From Effrenium voratum (lineage: Eukaryota > Sar > Dinophyceae > Suessiales > Symbiodiniaceae): 64,000 nucleotides of DNA. Positions within the stretch are counted from its first letter, which is position 1, and the number at the start of each line of letters is the position of its first letter. The DNA is taken from assembly GCA_963377175.1 (NCBI GenBank), contig CAUJNA010000453.1, forward strand, positions 1-64,000. The letters are read 5' to 3'. The position numbers were made by a program, and so were the translations under genes. A model generated the notes under the pieces. It searched no databases. It worked only from the letters and a program-made list of their open reading frames with translations, and had not been told where the DNA came from. Shown piece by piece: positions 56,519 to 64,000 of this stretch.

Positions 56519-56692
56519 GGTGAGGGAGTGGAGATGCTGATTCTGGCAACAACATCAGATCCTCAGAAATCATGGGCACACTTGTGGGAGGTACTGCCTT
56601 GCTTCATGAGACGTATGCCTCTACCGCTCATGGGCAAGTTTGCCTTTTTGCATATCACGCAGATCATATCAGTTGTGCAGAGTTGCGCTTGA
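56519..56692 (+). CDS. Candidate exon, hydrophobic, unrecognised
   Basis: After GTGGGCAG the frame reads GEGVEMLILATTSDPQKSWA, HLWEVLPCFMRRMPLPLMGK, FAFLHITQIISVVQSCA and stops at TGA. Natural-looking but unassigned. Confidence 0.3.
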   Translation, partial: GEGVEMLILATTSDPQKSWAHLWEVLPCFMRRMPLPLMGKFAFLHITQIISVVQSCA

Positions 56693-56699
56693 TGTTTAG

Positions 56700-57757
56700 C
56701 ACCGATCTGTGGTGCCAAGTTGCAAGCGGTTAAAGGACTTGAATTCTCTACAATGTTGTTTGTGAATGGAACTTGCAGTTGCTGCTCGCGGGATCCTTAA
56801 TGCCTGCAGCTCATTGTAAGTTGAGCTGAGCGTGGAAGCACTTATGTGAGTACAGTTGCAACTGCCTGCTGCTTCCCAGCAAGCCTTTATTGCTTATGTG
56901 TGTGTGTGTGTGTGTCTGTGTTTTGTCTGATCAGCACGGGGATCAAGCGTTAAACACGCGTGGAGGGTTTAACATCGCATCTCGAGCGTGCGTGCGCAGG
57001 GAGCAGTTAACGTGGACAGCGTGTCAAAGGGCATTTGATCAAAGGCTGTTGGCATATTTGTGCTTTGCAGGTAAGTTCAAGGATTCGGTCAAGGCAACGG
57101 TTGGGATCCGGTTGCTTGCCCAACTTGCCGGTTTGGCCTGTCTTGATAGGGAGCAAAGAGGCAAACAAATACGAGCAGACCATATGATGGACTTGTGTGG
57201 GGGGTGTTCCAGGTCTCCCTATGTGTCCTCTTGTTGACTTCATATGAGCAACCCTCGATTGAGAGTGTGTCTCCTTTAACTGGGGTGATGTTTAAGGAGG
57301 ACATATAGTGAGCCCTGTTTCCCCCAAGTCCTTGAGAATGGACCAGGGCTCCCAAAACACTGAGGCCAACGAGGCTACCAGGAAGAAGAGCCCTGGGCAA
57401 GTGTCTCAGAAGGGTTGGGCAAACTTTGTAGCATGACCCTGGCCATCTAAGGGAAGCTGCAAGGAGTTTCTTGAAACAATGCTGGTTTGAAGTCTGAACT
57501 TGTTCCAAGAAGGGCTTGGCCGCCAGGCCCATGCTTGTTTTGCGAACAAGAATAGAACCAACACCACCTCAAGCTGACGACTTACGGTAGGCAGCTTTAT
57601 ATACAGTACAAGGAAACATCACTTTGGGCAGAACTAATTGTACTGGGCCCCGATGGAATTCTTATGCTTGTGTCATGTAATCACGATCCCATTGGGGGTT
57701 TCTCGTGGGCGCCTAAACTGCTGTGTTTGCATTTGGGTCCTTTAAAACCATCCCATG
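56700..57757. other. Gene-poor; possible small exon at 57,002-57,069
   Basis: A piece reading EQLTWTACQRAFDQRLLAYL then CFA is bounded by GCGCAG/GG and a strong donor GCAG/GTAAGT. Nothing else is recognised. A (GT)n of about 11 units sits near 56,897-56,917. Confidence 0.3.
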
Positions 57758-57882
57758 CTGTGGATGGACGAAATCAATTTCGCATCACCTGAGAAACCAT
57801 AGAATGATGATTCCCCTCTAAATACCAACAAACAGTGGTTTCCCGTGTTTTCAAAGCGGTGCAGGATTTCGTCCATCCGCAG
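57758..57882 (+). mobile_element. Short TIR element, family C
   Basis: Ends CTGTGGATGGACGAAATC and GATTTCGTCCATCCGCAG. The interior has ATGATTCCCCTCTAAATACC and AGTGGTTTCCCG. No clear target duplication. Confidence 0.75.
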
Positions 57883-58335
57883 TAGGTCCACCTTTTGGAG
57901 AGCCTTGATTGGACGTTCCCGAGGTATTTGAACCAACGGAGCCAGCTGCGAGAGATGGTGGCCACGATGGCCAGCTCCTCAGGCGCCACAGCGTAAAGCC
58001 AACCGTCGAGTTCTTTGGAAGGCGAGGCAATAGGATGAGTTTACGGCGGGGGGGGGAAGGGGGGGGGGAAGGGGGGGAAGAAGGGGAGGAAGGGGTTGCT
58101 TATTTCCAGGGGCGGATTTCGTAATTTGCCCTTGTGCGGATTTAAACACATGTTTGTGTGCAGTTGGAGATCGAAGTGATGCAAAAAGACCTGAATGCAG
58201 ACGCAGGGCTGCACCTGAATTTGCGCATCAATATCGTTTGATTGCATTGCTGTTGCAGATCACAAGCTCACAACAAGTGAGCAGCGTTTTTTTTTTTTAA
58301 TGCAGGAGCCAAAAGGAGAGGGGAACTGGCATGGT

Positions 58336-58879
58336 AGCCGCGTAGCCTACTCCTGGGACCGCGTAGCCTCGCGTAGCCTCCGCGTAGCCACTAGCAAAGG
58401 GAGCTGTCGACAATCGTCCGCGTAGCCTCCGCCTAGATCCTTTGTCTTGAGCTCAAGGCTTAGGTTGAAAGCTTGCGTGTCTCAGAGAAAGAGGGTGAAT
58501 TTGATTTGCCTTGGCCCAGCCAGAGCTGAGTTCGCTCATTCCGCGTAGCCTCAGCGTAGCCTGCGCGTAGCCTCCGCGTAGCCTCCAAGGCGTGTTCAAG
58601 GCCACTGGCCCACATGCCTCCTACTACTACTGTTGCCATTACTACTACTACTGCTACTACTACTACTACTGCTACTACTACTACTACTAGTACTACTACT
58701 ACTACTGCTACCACTACCACTACCACTACCACTACCATTACTACTACTACTGCTACTACTACCACTGCTCCTGCTACTAATACTTCTACTACTATTACTA
58801 CTAGTGCTAGTACTAGTACTAGTAGTAGTAGTAGTAGTAGTAGTAGAAGTAGTAGTAGTAGTAGTAGTACTAGTACTAG

Positions 58880-58949
<70 letters not shown>

Positions 58950-59106
58950 GCTACTACGAACTTCCGGTTGCCAACGAGTATTCGCGTAGCCCCGGCGTAG
59001 CCCCCCGCGTAGCCACTTATCAACAAATGTTCCGCGTAGCCTCCGCGTAGCCTCCGCGTAGCCAAATTCCTAGGGGGAAAGACAGCCGCGTAGCCTCCGC
59101 GTAGGT
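58336..59106 (+). repeat. GTAGCCTCCGC minisatellite split by a trinucleotide array
   Basis: Words of CCGCGTAGCCTC (11-12 bp) occur in clusters at 58,336-58,435, 58,540-58,590 and 58,983-59,105. The middle, 58,617-58,958, is a long ACT/AGT trinucleotide array. Confidence 0.9.
58617..58958. repeat. (TAC)n - (TAG)n - (TAC)n trinucleotide array
   Basis: (TAC)n with CTG, CCA and TTC interruptions, then (TAG)n from about 58,810 to 58,870, then (TAC)n again, so the middle segment is the inverse of its flanks. Poly-Leu, poly-Thr and poly-Val frames are compositional. Confidence 0.95.
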
Positions 59107-59109
59107 ATG

Positions 59110-62100
59110 TGCTTCCAGTGTATAGGCCCCACACCATTAAAAAAAACACGGCTCAAGTGATCAACGCATTAAGACGAAGACCATGACGCAGACCTTTGAT
59201 CGCTCAGCGGCATCCTCAGAAACTTGCCCTCTGCAGACGGGCTGCTTTACTGCGCATCAATCGTGATGTATCGGTTGCTGAATTGGATGTGCAAATGGCC
59301 TATAGCTCTGCCTCATGGATGTTGATGCATTTGTTTGCTCACTTGTTTCTCCAGTCATCGAGCTGGACCTTGTGCTCCACAATCCATCGCTGAGCAACAA
59401 CAGAGGTGTGGGATGCATGCGACGTTGCGCACCCTGATCAGGACCGTCAGACGCATGGGACAGAAAGAGAAGAAATGCCATCCCTTTCACCCATATGTAC
59501 GTGAAAGACATGTCCCGCCTTCACTCACTTCTCTTCGTTCCGGGTCTATTTGTGCCTTCCTTGTCTAGCAACTTTCGGAAGTCCCAGATAGAAGAATACT
59601 AGATAGGGGAGAGCCGTCAATGTGAGATAAGGACGGCCTATCACTTTCCTTCTTGTCTGGTTATCAGGGTCTTGACGAGTGACGGTAGGGCGAGGAAAAG
59701 AGACTGAGAAGAAAGTCAGCCGTTCATTCTCATCCTTTCGTCTATCCGTCTATTTCCTAGGTTGAGTGCATCATTTCTTCCTCATCCACCACCAACCTCT
59801 CCCCTCCGCTCATCTCTTTCTCTTGTCTGGTCTCTTCCTCCCGCAGTTGGCTAAGACGCCAGATTAAGAGACGAGAGAGCGGCTGGAGGCGAGGGAGCGA
59901 GGAGACAGACAGCTTTCACCCTTTTCTTTCTATTCATCTCTCCTTTCTCACCCTCTCCGCATGTACTCCGATGTTAGGATGATGGGCCGTAAAAGTGCTT
60001 GCAAAGTGATTTGTTGCTGCTATGCAATATATAGTCAAGTAAGTGTTTGCCATGTGTTTAACGGCTCGAAAATCTTTGAAAGACGTTGGGGCTAAGCTTG
60101 CCCGGATCATTTGGAAAGCTTAATTCACGATTGCTTCTTGCAGGAGCAAGAACGGCTGCATGCTGCCCGCGCAAAGGCGGGAGTCTTATGCTGCCACCCA
60201 CCAAATGTGCCAAGTCAACAGCTCCTTGTTTTGGGGATGGTAGTGGAACCCTTAATAGGGTTTCTTTGCGAGGTTCTTAAGAGAACCACAATTATGACTC
60301 ACATAAGGAGCTTTGACCAGCCACTTTGCTCGAACCCCCGGCACGCGCAGCTCTCCGGCTAGTTTTCATTGAGTCGGTGTGGTGGAGAGTGACGCGGTTG
60401 CTCTGCCAAAAAAGAGCTGTTTAGACGGGAATTGGACACGCCCAGTAGCCAAGGCAAGCATGTTTTCCATAGACACTGCAGTGCCTGTCAATGAGCCGGC
60501 TTCAGATTGGGCCGCGCTGCACGTGTAGGCTTACATAGCCCATGAAGTTGCTGCGCCCCGGTGACCCACCAACTCCCCCTGCACCTCATGCCTAAATGGC
60601 CGGGGCTGACTCCGGCAGTGTCGAAAGGGAGAAACGGATTTTTGACCGTGGCAAAAACAAAAACAAAAAAAGAACGATGTTGCCGGCAACATCTGCGCGC
60701 GCGTACTCTCAGACGCCGGAGGTCGTGGAAGCTCAGCTTGAGCAGTTCAAAGGCCGGCCCGCTTTGGCCGCGTCTTCAAGCTTTGGCCACACACGTCTTC
60801 AATCATGTACATTGAGTTGCACAGCTGTAGGTGTGCGCGCGCGTTGGAGTCGCTGCCGCGCGAAAGCAGCATTTCGCTGTGATTGTTGGAGTTCTCGTGT
60901 GACTGGACAGGCTTGAAGCCTGCAATCAAGGCAGGGTCCAGGATTCATGCCACGTGAGTTGCCATTGTGATACGGGTTGGCCATCAATGAACAGCGGGTA
61001 CAATGGCAGCCGATTGGATTTGCATACCCAGATGAAGGTACCATCATTTTGACCGCCTCCACGGGAAAACGATAGACGTGAATTCTGCCACACCTTGCAG
61101 GTTTGGGCGAAACTTGCTTGCAGAGACAGGCCCGTAGAGAAAACACAACATGAAGTTGTTGAAGTTTAGCCACTGACGTTAGACAAGAGAAACCTGTTTT
61201 GAACAAGACATATGTGTATATATATATATATGTGTTCACCATTGTTTAAAGAAGGCGCCCTGCAAGCACCTCAGGGCAGAAGAGCCAGCCGCGACGAGAA
61301 GCGCGATTCAGCGAGACGATCCTTTGGCAGCGTGGCGCAAGGGTTTCAGAGGAAAGCCCCAGAGAGCAGGCGTGCCACAGGTAAGGCTCGCGGCTGTGCT
61401 TGCAGTGCCCAGCCCGAATGCTAATAGAAGCACCAAATGCCACCAAGCCAATGTCCACCTTTCTTGTCCGATTGGGGCAGGATATGTTGGAACTTAGTGA
61501 GCTATGTGAGCTTTAAAATCTGAAACAGAGGGTTTTGGGAAGTGGCAACGGCGCAACGGCATGACATCATTGCCGGAGAAAGGGCAGACATGGGGGACCA
61601 AGGCATCATGAGTCGCACTGGAGCCGCTGGCTTGCAAACAATGGGTGCCAAGTGATGTCGCATACAAAGGGGTTCGGCGAGGCTCTTCCGCCTACCGAAA
61701 TGACCGACGAGAAATTGTGAGATCCTGAGACCCACAGCCCACAGCTGTGCGAGCATGCTTGATGGTCATTGCCAGTGCTCTTTTGATGATCTGCAGGCTG
61801 GCACATCTAGCAAGGCCGCTCTCTCAGATAGCGGAGGACATCTCCCGTGCATGTGCTTCCACATGTACACATGCATGCTCACAATGTTCAAAAGTCTTTG
61901 TGAGGGAGCCTGAGGGATTGACACATCCTTTTAATGGCATGAAGCCTTTATTTGACCGCCTTTCTCACCCATGCGTTGATTCCACCCCCGTTTCTCTTGT
62001 GGAACCTGAGTCCAGGCAGACTGGATGGTCTGTTCTTGACGTCGAGGAGGTACGGATTACGGCAACGTCAAATCGGGTTTTTGGGTAGACAATTCTTGCT

Positions 62101-62337
62101 CACCTGCTTGCGCGTAAATACAGCGATGTGGTTGTTTCCAGTTGGTCTGCCAGGTGTGGGAAGTGTTCTTCGCGTTTGCTCCCACTGGCAGGATCGCAGC
62201 CCGCAGCCAAGTGCAGTAGCTGTCTTGTGCGTCTTTGCCTGCCCTCCTGCCAACTTGTCTTGCTCTTTACTCACTTAGCCCAAGGGTTTGTTGAAAGCTG
62301 CCTGCTGAACCGACAGCGCCTAAGTCCTTAGGTCCAG
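59110..62337. other. Gene-poor; (TA)n at 61,212-61,231; possible exon pieces
   Basis: Frames at 59,196-59,393, 60,596-60,916 and 60,945-61,110 (minus) are unassigned. A piece ending at 62,049 reads VDSTPVSLVEPESRQTGWSV then LDVEE before a good donor GAG/GTACGG and may be an upstream exon of the next gene. 59,640-59,960 is rich in pyrimidine and purine runs. Confidence 0.35.
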
Positions 62338-63018
62338 GCACCAGAGTTCATTCAGCTGGTGCAGGACGGAAGCGTGCGTGGGCGTCAATTCATTTTATGG
62401 TTTTGGCTTCCTTGGTAGTCAAGCACTTCAAAGCAGGAGCTGTATGAAGGAGTTTCAGACGATGAGGCAAAAATTCTGAAACTGATGCATGCGTCAAGCA
62501 GTAGGGTGTGCATTGCCCAAGAACTCTTCTTCAACTTGACCAGATCATGCTCCTGCAGCAGCACATCAATGCGGTGCGTACGCGCAACCAGACCCGTGCA
62601 CGCTTCATGAGGAGAGCACTGACAGGCCGCTCCGTCTCGGCTCCACTCCAGAAAAGAGAAGGTGTTGTACAGACTAACCACGGGACAGAAGGCAACCTTT
62701 TGTCCAAGGCAACCTTGTGTCCATTGATTTGATTGTCATGTAGTCCATTGTTCTGTGTCATGCAGGGGCACGCGTTTGGTTTGGTTCGCAGGCTTGGACA
62801 ACAATGCACCAGAAAGAGCTGACGTGCGCTTCAGCGAGCTGGACCCTTGGCCTTGCAAGACGACTTGGGAATGGCTTTCACGTCAAGGAGCTAGCGACTA
62901 CAGCGCCCGGTGTTTCTTGTTGCCCGCGGGGACTTTTTGTTTGCAGAACTGGAGGTTCTACATGGCGTTGGTGAAGTGGCTCGATCTGCAGCATCTTGGT
63001 TTTAAAATGAAGTTGCAG
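62338..63018 (+). CDS. Candidate multi-exon gene, unrecognised
   Basis: 62,338-62,364 (after GGTCCAG) reads APEFIQLVQ and joins in phase to 62,437 onward, ELYEGVSDDEAKILKLMHAS, through a 72-bp GA-AG intron whose two ends both lie in GCAGGA. The last exon, 62,766-63,018, lies between CATGCAG and CTGCAG/GTTCAA and reads LDNNAPERADVRFSELDPWP, TTWEWLSRQGASDYSARCFL and FYMALVKWLDLQHLGFKMKL. Between them a piece reading MLLQQHINAVRTRNQTRAR is possible, but its join is unsettled. The Trp-rich last exon looks well conserved in style, yet I do not recognise the family. Start and end are not found. Confidence 0.45.
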
Positions 63019-63019
63019 G

Positions 63020-64000
63020 TTCAAAGTTTGACCTGCAGCAACTAGGACCTATGTTGAATAGCAATATGGCCCGGAAGAATTAGATTTGGGTCCAAAATCA
63101 GCGCCCGGCAGTTGTGTTGTCTAACTCAGTTACATTCGAGCATGTGTGTTTACGCTGATTCTGCCAATTTCACATTGTCACATCTCACTAAACACACAAT
63201 TTGGTGCGCCTCTTTGTGCTTGTGCTGCGACCTACACAATGTTTGGTGCGTGCATGGGTGTCCGGTTGTGTTCACCTATGCCTTTGCGACATGATACTGC
63301 TTGTTCATACTGTCACTTGTATTGGGTCTTCCCTGAATCAATCAGTGATGCGTTGACATGTATGGTCTGCTTATATTGCCGCTACCCGGGATGCTTTTTT
63401 AGTGTGTCCATCTAAATACATGCTTCAATAGATGGCGGTCATTCAGATTCAGATGGCTCCCAGACCAATGGCGCGAAGCTAAGGCAAAGCAGAATGGAGG
63501 CTCGCACGGAAGTGAAGGCACTGAGCTAAGAACCAAAGAGCCAGGTGCCGGAGCTTGACATGTCAAATGACTCCTTCCAAAGTACACTTGGAGAACTTAT
63601 CAATAGGTCTTTCCAAACATACGGGTCCCTAAAAACGGTTGGTTTCAAAGGGAAAAACAATGCGAAATCAAGCAGTTTTGGGGTCCCTTGTTTTTGGAAA
63701 CACCCATTGAGCAACGTCACCGCATGCTCAGGACAGGATGAAGTCACGTTGCTCCTTGGTGGAGCTGGCAATGTTGCGTGCCAAGTGGCATTGCGGCCTA
63801 CGGAGAAAGCAATCTAGAAGTTGACATGTCATGTGGGAGTTTCTCAAAATTGTGGACCGTTTCAGTTGGTACTTAACGGGAAACCAAAAGGACACCAACC
63901 ATTTTTGGGGACCCCTATGTGGAGAACACTCTTTTAAATGCAAAGGTTGAGATGTAAGACCAAGCAAGCATGGTCAGGCAGTCAGTGCCATCAAGGAGCG
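63020..64000. other. Intergenic to window end; small inverted remnants
   Basis: GGGTCCCTAAAAACGGTTGG and AGTTTTGGGGTCCC (63,626-63,690) form loosely inverted ends. A similar body with ACCAAAAGGACACCAACC and TTTTTGGGGACCCC lies at 63,880-63,922. No gene is recognised. Confidence 0.4.

Noticed and set aside
58460..59149. Poly-Val/Leu membrane-like open frame on the minus strand
   Set aside because: It is the TAC/TAG trinucleotide array read in one frame.
1..64000. Dinoflagellate spliced-leader relic or SL RNA gene
   Set aside because: I looked for the GCCATTTTGGCTCAAG core on both strands and found only partial matches such as TGGCTCAAAA inside the short TIR elements.

Overview
The window looks like nuclear DNA of a dinoflagellate. 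The evidence is indirect. There is no bacterial gene organisation. The few convincing genes are split into short exons separated by small introns whose donors are often GC or GA instead of GT, and whose acceptors are mostly AG followed by G, a pattern well known from dinoflagellates. Most of the 64 kb is repeats. I saw no copy of the dinoflagellate spliced leader, no rRNA, no CRISPR array and no transposase or reverse transcriptase. The genus cannot be named from this sequence alone.

Layout. 1-3,950 is a 39-bp tandem array. 4-18 kb is gene-poor, with small inverted-repeat elements, a C-rich/G-rich block (11.9-12.6 kb), a GC-rich block between two direct repeats (12.7-14.7 kb) and a GT-rich microsatellite (15.1-15.9 kb). 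Genes are best supported at 16.0-16.7 kb (unrecognised Cys-rich protein), 17.3 kb (CCHC zinc knuckle exon) and 18.4-19.7 kb (secreted FkbM-like methyltransferase, four exons). 22.1-23.1 kb is a nest of short repeats around a tRNA-like SINE segment. 25.6-33.3 kb is a large structure: a 118-bp tandem array, then a giant inverted repeat of about 5.9 kb built from a 71-bp hairpin satellite, then another tandem array. 34.4-35.1 kb and 41.7-42.7 kb are further arrays. 44.8-46.4 kb holds exons of an NHL/YncE-like beta-propeller gene. 48-59 kb is mostly intergenic with minisatellites, and 62.3-63.0 kb holds exons of an unrecognised gene.

Two signals stand out. First, the giant palindrome has a non-repetitive core, satellite arms and non-satellite inverted ends, like a foldback transposon but very large. 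Second, a family of about 70-120 bp elements has termini resembling GGGTGTGGGTCAAAA in inverted orientation and, in five copies, exact 4-bp target-site duplications; one copy sits inside an intron of the methyltransferase gene. A second family, with a longer terminal inverted repeat, also shows a 4-bp duplication.

The recognised genes do not form a pathway, and nothing suggests that they work together. Several introns are bounded by short direct repeats (AGGC, CAGGAG, GCAGGA) and four are 76 bp long by my count. This fits intron gain by insertion but does not prove it. All exon joins are by eye; transcript data would be needed to settle them.
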